A stretch of DNA of 15,736 nt from Candidatus Roizmanbacteria bacterium. GTDB lineage: Bacteria; Patescibacteriota; Microgenomatia; UBA1406; GWC2-37-13. Under the pieces are notes generated by a model. That model did no database searches and had not been told where the DNA came from. It saw only the letters and a program-made list of their open reading frames with translations. The position numbers and the translations under genes are program-made. The stretch lies in contig JAAXWV010000007.1 of NCBI GenBank assembly GCA_013334845.1, forward strand, positions 1-15,736, written 5' to 3'. Shown here piece by piece: positions 1-7,869 of this stretch. The stretch's first letter is position 1. Each line of letters begins with the position of its first letter.

Positions 1-1
1 C

Positions 2-400
2 ATCGGCCTTGGGGCTCTTCTGTTTTTTACCTGTGTTTTTAAATATTCACAGCGTCCACCCCAATCTTTCTGGTCTTATGCACCTAACTGGAACTACATG
101 GCCGAATATCGCGTCTATCAAATTGTCAAAAATGAGCATCTGACTAATTACAATATTGCAAACCTCACCTATTATGATACCTATTCTTCAGTCGTAAAAT
201 ACCTCTTAAAAAGAGACAACATTCAAATTCAATATGATGATTATTACACCAATACTTATCTTTTTGTGATTGCCCCCACTCTTGAAATGAAGAACGCACC
301 GTATGAAGTGGCCACTTTCAAACCTGCCACATTACTCAAAACGTGGAAAATTAATGACGGATACAACCTATATTTACTACAGCGCGAATCTAAGAGTTAG
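2..400 (+). CDS. GT-C type membrane glycosyltransferase, C-terminal end only (partial)
   Basis: The reading frame is open to the left edge of the window, so this is the last 132 residues of a longer protein; the ATG at 98 is internal and not the start. The visible part opens with a hydrophobic stretch (about residues 1-14, the end of a last membrane helix), then a polar tail of roughly 115 residues rich in Tyr and Asn. This layout, a final helix followed by a soluble outer-face domain, matches the ends of the two complete GT-C proteins just downstream. The gene ends 36 bases before the next one. By analogy it would transfer a sugar from a lipid-phosphate donor, but no catalytic motif is in view. 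Family assignment rests on layout and context, so it is moderate at best. Confidence 0.55.
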   Translation: MGLGALLFFTCVFKYSQRPPQSFWSYAPNWNYMAEYRVYQIVKNEHLTNYNIANLTYYDTYSSVVKYLLKRDNIQIQYDDYYTNTYLFVIAPTLEMKNAPYEVATFKPATLLKTWKINDGYNLYLLQRESKS

Positions 401-436
401 TGTATTATTTACTATGACCTAAAGTTGAACTCAATT

Positions 437-1942
437 ATGAATAAAAAGACACTTCACTTACTATGGGGAACTTTTTTCATATGTATCCTTGGATTATTCT
501 GTTATCTGAGACTCAAGCCGATTCTCCTTATGGCAGTGCCCTATACATACGACCAGGGGCGTGATCTATTAAAGGCAGCCGAAATTGTCTTATATCATCA
601 CCTGACATTTATTGGACCCACAACAGGGATAATGGGAGTCTTCCATGGAGTTTGGTGGTTCTATGTTGCAGCAATCTCATTTGTCTTGTTTAAAGGAAAT
701 CCAGTCGGCATATATCTTCTCATATTCTTCACATATCTGTGTTCATTGCTGACTATTGCATACTTTCTCCACAAACAAGAAAAGTTTCTTGAAATATTCA
801 TTTTTTCCCTTCTCATTGCTCTATCCCCATACTTCATCTTCATTTCAATATTCGCCGCCAACAATGTGATGGCACCGCCAATGGTATTAGGCCTAATGGT
901 AACCACCTATATACTCCTTACCCGAGCATCGAATAAGAAAACGGCTCTGCTCGCAGGTTTGACTGGTCTTTTTCTTGGTTTTGTAGCAGAGTTTGAATTT
1001 GCATTTGGCATCTTTATCATTCCCTCTTTTATCATCCTCTCACTCATCTATCCCTCTTTACGTGTAAAGATGTATCGACTAAATAGTCTACTTTTTTTTG
1101 CAGCGGGCCTCTTCACTGCGTTTATCCCCCGCATCCTTTTTGAATTTAAAAACGGATTTCACCAAACTCTCATTTTATTAAACTTTTTTGTCAAACCAAA
1201 ACTCTATAACCCGAAGCCTTTCATAGATATTGTTCGCGACCGGACGGATCTTTTCATCCACTATTACCGGCAAATTTTTCCGAATGACTTCACTATGTAT
1301 CTTTTTACTACCGTTTCTTTCGTTTTTCTTTTTTTAATAGTCCGGCACAAAGATAAAGAACGACTCAAAATAGTCTCTTTTTATGCGGTATTCACGCTTT
1401 TGCTTTTTATATTCTCATTGTTCTACAAAGATAATTTCTGGGGGAATTATTACGAAGGAATCCAATATATGTTCCTTATGGTGACAATCTCACTCTTTAT
1501 GGGAGTTCCTAAGGAGATGAAAAGAATAGGTACAATTCTCAAAGGCGTAATTCTTTTTACTCTTATAATCTCCGGAGGAATAGTATTGAACCAGGCTATT
1601 CACTCTCCAGAGCCTCAGGACGGCTTAGTGATTCAGTCGCGAGTAGTCGGTGAGATCGAAAAACGAGAGAAAAATAAAGAATACTGTGTCAAAATCTACA
1701 CACCTCCTGTTATTCCCTATACTTATAATTATCTGTTTCTGTATAACTCCATAAAAGGTAATCTGCCTGAACCGAAAACTGACTGGGTACAGGGAAAGTG
1801 CTGGTTTATTATCGAAAGTGACGATGTTGCAAAACGTCGCCAGGACTGGATTGAAGGCAATATCCCGTCAAATGCAATAGCGCGTGAAACATTTACCATT
1901 TATCGAGTCAATCTCTATCTCTATGAAAAACCTGCTCCATAA
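437..1942 (+). CDS. GT-C superfamily membrane glycosyltransferase (ArnT/RgtA-like)
   Basis: A 501-residue integral membrane protein with about ten or more hydrophobic segments and a soluble C-terminal domain (about 395-501). The first helix (about 8-25) is followed by an outer loop carrying a D-Q-G-R-D motif at residues 39-43, then a run reading I-G-P-T-T. In GT-C enzymes this first loop holds the catalytic acidic residues, and these proteins use polyprenyl-phosphate sugars as donors on the outer side of the membrane. The next gene is a clear paralogue with the same motif and spacing. I chose ATG 437; a TTG at 425 would add four residues but offers no better ribosome site. No Shine-Dalgarno is visible. 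The 3' end overlaps the next gene by 20 bases. The superfamily call is fairly safe; the acceptor and sugar are unknown. Confidence 0.72.
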   Translation: MNKKTLHLLWGTFFICILGLFCYLRLKPILLMAVPYTYDQGRDLLKAAEIVLYHHLTFIGPTTGIMGVFHGVWWFYVAAISFVLFKGNPVGIYLLIFFTYLCSLLTIAYFLHKQEKFLEIFIFSLLIALSPYFIFISIFAANNVMAPPMVLGLMVTTYILLTRASNKKTALLAGLTGLFLGFVAEFEFAFGIFIIPSFIILSLIYPSLRVKMYRLNSLLFFAAGLFTAFIPRILFEFKNGFHQTLILLNFFVKPKLYNPKPFIDIVRDRTDLFIHYYRQIFPNDFTMYLFTTVSFVFLFLIVRHKDKERLKIVSFYAVFTLLLFIFSLFYKDNFWGNYYEGIQYMFLMVTISLFMGVPKEMKRIGTILKGVILFTLIISGGIVLNQAIHSPEPQDGLVIQSRVVGEIEKREKNKEYCVKIYTPPVIPYTYNYLFLYNSIKGNLPEPKTDWVQGKCWFIIESDDVAKRRQDWIEGNIPSNAIARETFTIYRVNLYLYEKPAP

Positions 1943-3572
1943 ATTTCTTAAAAATAAGTCTGCGGTAACGTGGACAATAGTAGGCTCTATCTTATTTCTT
2001 GGATTATTGTTGCGTACTCTCAATTTGAATAATAATATGATTTTTGCCTACGATCAAGCACGGGATGCACAACGGGTTTATGCAATGATCCATAGCCACA
2101 ACCTGAAAATAGTTGGTCCGGAGACGGATATTCCCGGAGTATTTAACGGCCCTCTCCTGTATTACTTCCTCCTGCCACTTGATTTTATTTCCAACTTTAA
2201 TCCCAACGTTGTCGCCCTTGGCTTTATTCTGGTAAATCTGACAGGCGTATTTTTCCTTTATAGCCTCGGGACAACCCTTTTTAAAAACAAATATATTGGC
2301 TATATCGCGGCATTCTTATGGACTATTTCGTACGCTCAAGCTAATTTTGCTCGCTTCATCTCTAACGCCTCTCCAATGAGCATTGCCTCTCTCATATATT
2401 TTTGGGGATTTGCCAAATACTATTTTGACAATAAAAAGTGGGGGCTTATTGCCGCAGCTATAGGATATGCAATTGCAGTCCAAATGAACTTTTATCTCGT
2501 TTACCTCATTATCTTTTTCCCGCTTTTTGAGGTGATGTATCAGACAAAAAAACGAGCATATCGATGGTACACTTACGCCGTAGCAACCGGTGCAGTGCTA
2601 CTTAGTTCATTTCTCATAGCAGAACTGAAATTCAAGTTCTCAGCCACACAGGCGATGCTTGCATACTTTGAACGACAAACAACTGCCTCGACAGTAATGG
2701 AAAACGTAGAACGATATATTGCGCGCATTGCAGATGCTTGGCACTATTCCTTTTTTTCGTTCAATCTTTTTATCGGCGTCCTCATTGGAATCGGCATTAT
2801 TTCTACTGCAATCGCATTGCATAAGAGTAAAAAGCCGATAGTTTTTCTCCTCATCTGGTGCTTCTCCACTCTCCCTCTCTTCGGCTTTCACTCCGGAGTA
2901 CTGAACGGAACTGTGATTAATAGCTCAATCTTTCCTGCCTTTACTCTCATGTATGCAGCGGGAATCTACGCTATCTGGCAACAGAGAAATTACCGAATTA
3001 TTGCAGTTGGTATTCTAGTGGTGTTTTTTATTTCCAATCTTCAACTCATGGCCAAGGAGCGCTTCGCCAGTACTAAACTATTTGCACTTCAGCCACTCAC
3101 ATATAAAGTAGAGAAGGATCTTGTCGACTACACGTACCAGGCTTCTAATAAAAAACCATTTAGCATTTGTGCCGTTTCCAATCCCTTGTTTATCAACACC
3201 CTCTGGTCACAACTTTATATGACTTACGGTAAACAGCAATATAGATATACTCCTACGTGGGCGGGTCAAAAACAGTTTTTAAACGTGTCTTATCTCCCCT
3301 ACGATATCAATCATGAAAAAATCCGCTATCTTATTTTAGAGCCAATGGGAGGAATTCCGGAGTTTGCGAAAAAAGTAACTATTTATGTAGAGGATAAGCA
3401 TTCAAAACTCATTGAGGAAAAACAGTTCGGCGATCTCATTGTCCAAAAAAGACAACTTTTGGAACCTGGTGAAGAACCAAAAAGTTCACAAACGCTTACG
3501 CCCTATGAAATTGGGGATGTAATTCGAGTGTCTACAGGAGAGCCCCGATATTCATGTTATGTCAACTACTAA
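1923..3572 (+). CDS. GT-C superfamily membrane glycosyltransferase, paralogue of the upstream gene
   Basis: A 549-residue membrane protein. One N-terminal helix (about 17-31) is followed by a loop with Y-D-Q-A-R-D at residues 43-48, then I-V-G-P-E-T and G-V-F-N-G, matching the upstream protein nearly position for position. About ten further hydrophobic segments follow, then a soluble tail (about 410-549). The pair looks like an old tandem duplication with strong divergence outside the first loop. The frame is open upstream to ATG 1884, but that would overlap the previous gene by 59 bases; ATG 1923 gives a 20-base overlap, places the first helix sensibly and aligns with the paralogue, so it is preferred. 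There is no Shine-Dalgarno, so translation is probably coupled. Its role is presumably transfer of a lipid-linked sugar to a surface glycan or protein. Confidence 0.72.
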   Translation: MKNLLHKFLKNKSAVTWTIVGSILFLGLLLRTLNLNNNMIFAYDQARDAQRVYAMIHSHNLKIVGPETDIPGVFNGPLLYYFLLPLDFISNFNPNVVALGFILVNLTGVFFLYSLGTTLFKNKYIGYIAAFLWTISYAQANFARFISNASPMSIASLIYFWGFAKYYFDNKKWGLIAAAIGYAIAVQMNFYLVYLIIFFPLFEVMYQTKKRAYRWYTYAVATGAVLLSSFLIAELKFKFSATQAMLAYFERQTTASTVMENVERYIARIADAWHYSFFSFNLFIGVLIGIGIISTAIALHKSKKPIVFLLIWCFSTLPLFGFHSGVLNGTVINSSIFPAFTLMYAAGIYAIWQQRNYRIIAVGILVVFFISNLQLMAKERFASTKLFALQPLTYKVEKDLVDYTYQASNKKPFSICAVSNPLFINTLWSQLYMTYGKQQYRYTPTWAGQKQFLNVSYLPYDINHEKIRYLILEPMGGIPEFAKKVTIYVEDKHSKLIEEKQFGDLIVQKRQLLEPGEEPKSSQTLTPYEIGDVIRVSTGEPRYSCYVNY

Positions 3573-4332
3573 ATCATTATCTATAACCGTCGTCATACAT
3601 ACTCGCAACGAGGAAAATCATATTGTTGCCTGTATTAAATCAGCACAAAACTTGTCCCCGAATATCGTGGTGATAGACATGGAGAGCACAGACAAAACGT
3701 GTAAACGAGCCAGTGAAGCTGGTGCAAAAGTCGTCACTACTTCGTTCTCTTATTATGTCGAGCCTGCTCGCGGCTTCGGCATTCAACAGGCAAAAACGCC
3801 GTGGGTGTTCATACTTGATGCAGATGAACGGATCAGTCCTGAGTTGGCGCAGGAAATACATAATCTCATAACACAAACCGATCACACCCATTTTAAAGTA
3901 CCGCGCAAAAATATTTTTGGCACCAAGTGGCTCAAATATGGCGGGTGGAGCCCCGATTATCAACTTCGATTGATTAATACTGGAGCATTTCAAAGCTGGC
4001 CGGCAGCCATCCATTCTACCCCCCGAATCAATGGAACTATGGGTTACCTTAAGAATACCATTACTCACTTCTTCCATGGCAATTTTGAAAAAATGGTAGA
4101 AAAGACCATGATATTCGAAAACATTGAATCTGATCTGCTTTTCAAAGCGGGTAGGAAATCGAGCACCCTTATTTTTTTCCGAAAATTTGCCGGCGAACTA
4201 TTCCGCCGTCTTATCAAGAATAAGGGCTATCGGGATGGAACGGTTGGTATAATGGAGAGTATTTATCAAGCGTATTCTAAAACGATTACCTATCTGTACT
4301 TGTATGAAAAGCAAACTAGCAGCTCTATATGA
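3559..4332 (+). CDS. GT2 family glycosyltransferase, WaaE/beta-1,4-glucosyltransferase-like
   Basis: A 257-residue soluble protein with a GT-A fold of family GT2. The N-terminal strand and loop (residues 9-20) read ITVVIHTRNEEN, the common GT2 opening. D40 and D45 lie in the nucleotide-binding loop (usually D-x-x-S-T-D), and D-A-D at 87-89 is the metal-binding DxD motif. W130 and the D-Y-Q-L-R stretch at 133-137 match the acceptor-side pattern of the WaaE/KdtX-type subgroup, which transfers a glucose-like residue to a lipid or oligosaccharide acceptor. There is no membrane helix, so it probably works on the cytoplasmic face. The start ATG 3559 overlaps the previous gene by 14 bases; an AGGAG at 3536-3540 is 18 bases away and too far to be a normal ribosome site. 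It ends in TGA inside the next gene. Donor and acceptor are not identifiable. Confidence 0.82.
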   Translation: MSTTKSLSITVVIHTRNEENHIVACIKSAQNLSPNIVVIDMESTDKTCKRASEAGAKVVTTSFSYYVEPARGFGIQQAKTPWVFILDADERISPELAQEIHNLITQTDHTHFKVPRKNIFGTKWLKYGGWSPDYQLRLINTGAFQSWPAAIHSTPRINGTMGYLKNTITHFFHGNFEKMVEKTMIFENIESDLLFKAGRKSSTLIFFRKFAGELFRRLIKNKGYRDGTVGIMESIYQAYSKTITYLYLYEKQTSSSI

Positions 4333-5380
4333 TCCGTATCTCAACACGCTGGGTGGTGGCGAAAAACATCTCCTTTCGATTCTTCAGGTATTAGAACAAC
4401 GCAACTACAAAATTCATATCTACTGGGATGAAAAGCTTACCCAAGCATTTCAGGAGAAACTCAATATTACGTTTCAAACAGCGCCTGTTTTCAAAGAGAA
4501 TATTTTTCAGGAGCACGTCTCCGCTATCGAAAAACTAAAAATCCTTTCACAATATGATATTTTGATTTACGCCACTGATGGCAGTTATTTTTTCTCCACA
4601 GCTCATCATACTTATATTTTTGCTATGATTCCCAACCGGGCTCTCTACACGACTTCCCTCCTCAATAAAGCAAAACTCCTCAATGCCCGTTTTATTACCA
4701 ACTCCCGGTATACTCAGGGAAAACTGCAGGAATGGAACATATCCTCTCAAGTTTTATACCCCTATCTGGATCGGGATATACTCAAAAAGCATACAACTCC
4801 GAAAGAACACATCATCCTTAATGTCGGCCGTTTTTTCCCCCAACTCCACAGCAAACGTCAAGATGTCGCTATCCGTGCATTTCAAAAACTTGTTCAGTCT
4901 CAAAAATACGCTGACTTTACCCTCATACTTGCCGGTGGTCTTTTGAAAGAGGATCAGGAATATTATGAGTCCCTCCAAACGCTAACCCAGGGGGACAAAC
5001 GCATTATCTTTATGCCGAATATCACCCATGATGAATTGATAAAACTCTATCGTCGTTCGCTTATCTACTGGCATTGTGCTGGATACGGGGTCGATACAAA
5101 AATACATCCTGAAAATGTAGAACACCTAGGTATTACTCCACTGGAAGCAATGGCTTCCGGATGTATCACCTTCTGTTACAATGCAGGCGGTCCCCAAGAA
5201 ACAATTGTCGATGGAGAGACAGGTTTTCTCTACAATAGCATTGATGAATTAATTGAAAAAACAGAGTACGTTCTGAAAATAAAAACTGCTAATGAAATTC
5301 GCACAAACGCCCATGAATTTGTTTCGCGTGCATTTTCTTACGAAGCGTTTACACAACAAGTTAATGCTATCATTGCTTAA
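4304..5380 (+). CDS. GT4 family glycosyltransferase, ALG11-like
   Basis: A 358-residue GT-B fold enzyme of family GT4. The N-terminal domain has a glycine-rich loop (residues 17-19, G-G-G followed by E20) for the acceptor. The C-terminal donor domain begins near 170 with N-V-G-R-F (173-177) and a K-R-Q-D stretch at 184-187 that aligns with the usual R...K donor-phosphate residues. E273 and E281 form the E-x7-E motif, and G-G-P-Q-E-T (295-300) follows. The wording around the motif (E-H-L-G-I-T-P-L-E) recalls ALG11-type mannosyltransferases, but this is resemblance only. The enzyme would use a nucleotide-sugar in the cytoplasm to extend a lipid-linked glycan. It overlaps the GT2 gene upstream by 29 bases and lies 3 bases before the next, so it is an operon member. 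No Shine-Dalgarno is visible. Confidence 0.85.
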   Translation: MKSKLAALYDPYLNTLGGGEKHLLSILQVLEQRNYKIHIYWDEKLTQAFQEKLNITFQTAPVFKENIFQEHVSAIEKLKILSQYDILIYATDGSYFFSTAHHTYIFAMIPNRALYTTSLLNKAKLLNARFITNSRYTQGKLQEWNISSQVLYPYLDRDILKKHTTPKEHIILNVGRFFPQLHSKRQDVAIRAFQKLVQSQKYADFTLILAGGLLKEDQEYYESLQTLTQGDKRIIFMPNITHDELIKLYRRSLIYWHCAGYGVDTKIHPENVEHLGITPLEAMASGCITFCYNAGGPQETIVDGETGFLYNSIDELIEKTEYVLKIKTANEIRTNAHEFVSRAFSYEAFTQQVNAIIA

Positions 5381-5383
5381 TCT

Positions 5384-6274
5384 ATGAATATATCTGTCGT
5401 TATTCCCGTATATAAGAACACGGAGGAGCTTGTCAAAAATCTGAAGCATAATCTCCCGTTCTTAAAAGAGACAGAGGTAATTGTTGTAAATGATTTTCCT
5501 GACGTTTCTATTCAAAAAGACCTTGTCGATTTCCCTCAGATAATATTGATAGAGAATAAAATGAATCTCGGATTTGCCGGTGCAGTCAACACAGGCGTTG
5601 CCGAAGCGACTCACCCGTATGTGATGCTGCTTAACAGTGATGTCCGTCTCCGGGATTCATCTTATGTAAAAAGTATTTCGCATTTCAAGGAAGACAGTTC
5701 CCTTTTTGCCGTCAGTTTTGCACAGATCGAAAAAGATGGGAATATAGTCGGTCGAAACACTCTCTTCTGGAATCGCGGCTTCCTATCACATGCGGCAGTA
5801 CCAGCTACTTCATCCGGTACAACCGGGTGGGCAGAAGGAGGCAGCTGTATGATAGATAAAAATAAATTTGAAATACTGCATGGGTTCGATACACTCTATG
5901 CGCCGTTTTACTGGGAAGACGTAGATCTTTCCTACCGAGCTTGGAAATCGAGATTTCGAGTCTATTTTGACCATACTATCAAGGTAGAACACCATCATGA
6001 ATCAACTATTAGTAAATACTTTGACAAACAACGAGTTACTGCCACTGCTTATCGGAATCAATTCCTTTTTATCTGGAAAAATATTAACGATTTCTCTCTT
6101 CTTATTTCCCATCTCCTCTTGAGCCCAGTTCAATGCATAAGACTCGCACTCCACGGCGATTTCGGAATGATGAGAGGACACCTTGCTGCAATCAGATTAC
6201 TTTCCAGTGCCCTTAGGCATCGTCATTCCTACCCTATTACCGATAGTACAGTTCTCAGTCTCTTCTATGAATAA
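5384..6274 (+). CDS. GT2 family glycosyltransferase, rhamnosyltransferase-like
   Basis: A 296-residue GT2 enzyme of the rhamnosyltransferase-like group. Seen in order: the opening strand ISVVIPVYKN (3-12), N-x-G-F-A-G at 61-66 within the M-N-L-G-F-A-G-A-V-N block, N-S-D at 84-86 in the DxD position (a normal variant in this group), the acceptor block W-E-D-V-D-L (177-182), and a His triplet at 203-205 (H-H-H-E-S). The usual D-N-x-S-x-D-G loop after the second strand is replaced by V-N-D-F-P-D (35-40), which is unusual. The C-terminal 70 residues are amphipathic and may sit on the membrane. It starts 3 bases after the GT4 gene and overlaps the next gene by 8. It probably adds a deoxysugar or hexose to a lipid-linked glycan; the sugar cannot be told from sequence. 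Confidence 0.83.
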   Translation: MNISVVIPVYKNTEELVKNLKHNLPFLKETEVIVVNDFPDVSIQKDLVDFPQIILIENKMNLGFAGAVNTGVAEATHPYVMLLNSDVRLRDSSYVKSISHFKEDSSLFAVSFAQIEKDGNIVGRNTLFWNRGFLSHAAVPATSSGTTGWAEGGSCMIDKNKFEILHGFDTLYAPFYWEDVDLSYRAWKSRFRVYFDHTIKVEHHHESTISKYFDKQRVTATAYRNQFLFIWKNINDFSLLISHLLLSPVQCIRLALHGDFGMMRGHLAAIRLLSSALRHRHSYPITDSTVLSLFYE

Positions 6275-7853
6275 ACTAACTCTTAGCCTCCTCACCATAA
6301 TAGCTTCACTATCATTGGTGCTCAATGTAGTGAAATTACAAACTGCTCCTCCTGGATTTAATGCGGACGAAGCTGCCTTCGGCTATAATGCGTACTCAAT
6401 CAGCCAAACTGGTAAAGATGAGTACGGCGCCTTCCTGCCTCTCCGATTAAAATCGTTTGGGGATTATAAAATGCCTCTCTATTCCTATCTTAGTGTCCCG
6501 TTTATAAAAATAATGGGGTTGACTGAACTTTCAACACGGATGCTTAATATATTCTTGAGCTTTCTATTCCCAATCGCTGTATATTTTCTGGCAAAAGAGC
6601 TTTTTAAAAAACAGCCTGTAGCGCTTCTTTCGGCACTTTTAAGCGCCCTTTCTCTTGGACTTCATATCGTTTCTCGCCATGCTCACGAAGCCTATCTTGC
6701 CGCATTTTTTATCACTATAACAACTACTTTTTTCCTCCGTTTTTATAAACATGAACGCCAGCGCGATTTCATGATATTTCTAAGTACGCTTGGCTTATCA
6801 CTTTTTGCCTATCAGTCAAGTCGCATTTTCGCCGTATTTTTTGTAATTGGTTTTTTGGTATTTGTCCTCCGAAAACGAGCCCATTTTCGACAACTTATTA
6901 TACTTACCACTTTAGTTGCTCTTATTTTTTCCGTTGACCTTTTCTATAAACCGGAGCGATTGAAAAATCTTGTTTTTTACCGTTCTCCCGGGCTTGCAAT
7001 GCAGATAGATGAACTACGCCGCGAAGGAGGAAATGGGATACTCTACAATAAAGCTCTCGTGGGAATTAAAAATGTCATTTCTCAACAGGTGAATTATTTT
7101 TCACCCCAATTTTTAGCCATTTCCGGAGATCAAAACGTTCGTTTTGGGTACACGGAAATGCCGCCATTGACGATTCTCGAATATCTTTTCTTTTTTGTAG
7201 GGTTGTATTATGTTTTTAAACTAAAAATACCTCATCGTCATCTTCTCGTTTTGCTTCTCTTCATTAGCCCTCTCACAAGTGCCTTAACTTGGGCTGAAAC
7301 TTCACTTACCCGCTCGCTTTTTATACTTGTTCCCATTCTTTGTACAAGCGCGTTTGGTATCTATTCAGTTATTCGCGCCGGGAATAACCGCCGGACTATA
7401 GCTGTAGCATTATGTTTAATTACTGGCATAGAACTTTTGCTCATCATACTTAACTGGGATTTTTACCTTAATCACTATCCGCATCGCGCTTTACCTGCCC
7501 GCTCCTGGCAGCAAGGATACAAGGAACTGAGTCTCTATATTAAGCAAAGCTACTCCGAATACTCTCACTTTTATATTACTCGTGCTTACGGACAGCCCTA
7601 TATATTTCTCCTGTTCTACCTCAACTATCCACCTTCTCAGTACCAATCACATGCCACACTTTCTCCCCCTGACCAGTATGGATTTGGTCAAGTTGATGGG
7701 TTTGATAAATTTGTATTTAATCTAGATCAGAAACTACACGCGTCATCCAGTGCAATCATTGCCTTTCCAGAGGATTTTCCGTCCGGCTTCAAACCATTGA
7801 AAAAAATACAAGCAGGTAATACCGATGTCTTTTGGATTACTGAAAACAATTAA
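6267..7853 (+). CDS. PMT-like (GT39-type) membrane glycosyltransferase
   Basis: A 528-residue membrane protein with an N-terminal helix (about 5-24), about ten more hydrophobic segments and a soluble tail from about 415. The first outer loop holds N-A-D-E (32-35), whose D34/E35 pair matches the catalytic acidic pair of GT39/ArnT enzymes, followed by D51-E52-Y53 and a K-x-P-L-Y-S-Y block (68-74). This loop differs from the two GT-C proteins earlier in the operon, so it belongs to another branch. GT39-type enzymes move a sugar from polyprenyl phosphate to Ser/Thr or a glycolipid outside the cell. The open frame reaches back to 6183, but ATG 6267 (8-base overlap with the GT2 stop) fits the operon style and puts the signal-anchor helix at the very start. 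It is the last gene of the cluster and converges on the next gene, 16 bases away. Confidence 0.78.
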   Translation: MNKLTLSLLTIIASLSLVLNVVKLQTAPPGFNADEAAFGYNAYSISQTGKDEYGAFLPLRLKSFGDYKMPLYSYLSVPFIKIMGLTELSTRMLNIFLSFLFPIAVYFLAKELFKKQPVALLSALLSALSLGLHIVSRHAHEAYLAAFFITITTTFFLRFYKHERQRDFMIFLSTLGLSLFAYQSSRIFAVFFVIGFLVFVLRKRAHFRQLIILTTLVALIFSVDLFYKPERLKNLVFYRSPGLAMQIDELRREGGNGILYNKALVGIKNVISQQVNYFSPQFLAISGDQNVRFGYTEMPPLTILEYLFFFVGLYYVFKLKIPHRHLLVLLLFISPLTSALTWAETSLTRSLFILVPILCTSAFGIYSVIRAGNNRRTIAVALCLITGIELLLIILNWDFYLNHYPHRALPARSWQQGYKELSLYIKQSYSEYSHFYITRAYGQPYIFLLFYLNYPPSQYQSHATLSPPDQYGFGQVDGFDKFVFNLDQKLHASSSAIIAFPEDFPSGFKPLKKIQAGNTDVFWITENN

Positions 7854-7869
7854 TACTATAAAAGAGGCG

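Noticed and set aside
98..100. ATG 98 as the start of a 100-residue gene
   Set aside because: The frame is open to the window edge and the upstream codons encode a membrane helix, so the gene is truncated by the window rather than short.
1884..1922. Upstream extension of the second complete GT-C gene to ATG 1884
   Set aside because: It would overlap the previous gene by 59 bases and add a polar stretch before the first helix; ATG 1923 fits the operon spacing and the paralogue alignment better.
3640..4077. A 145-residue open frame on the minus strand inside the first GT2 gene
   Set aside because: It is wholly contained in a gene with clear GT2 motifs, and its product is rich in scattered Cys and Arg with no domain pattern; a shadow frame.
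6183..6266. Upstream extension of the PMT-like gene to ATG 6183
   Set aside because: It lies deep inside the GT2 gene and gives 28 extra residues unlike the family; ATG 6267 gives an 8-base overlap and a normal N-terminal helix.
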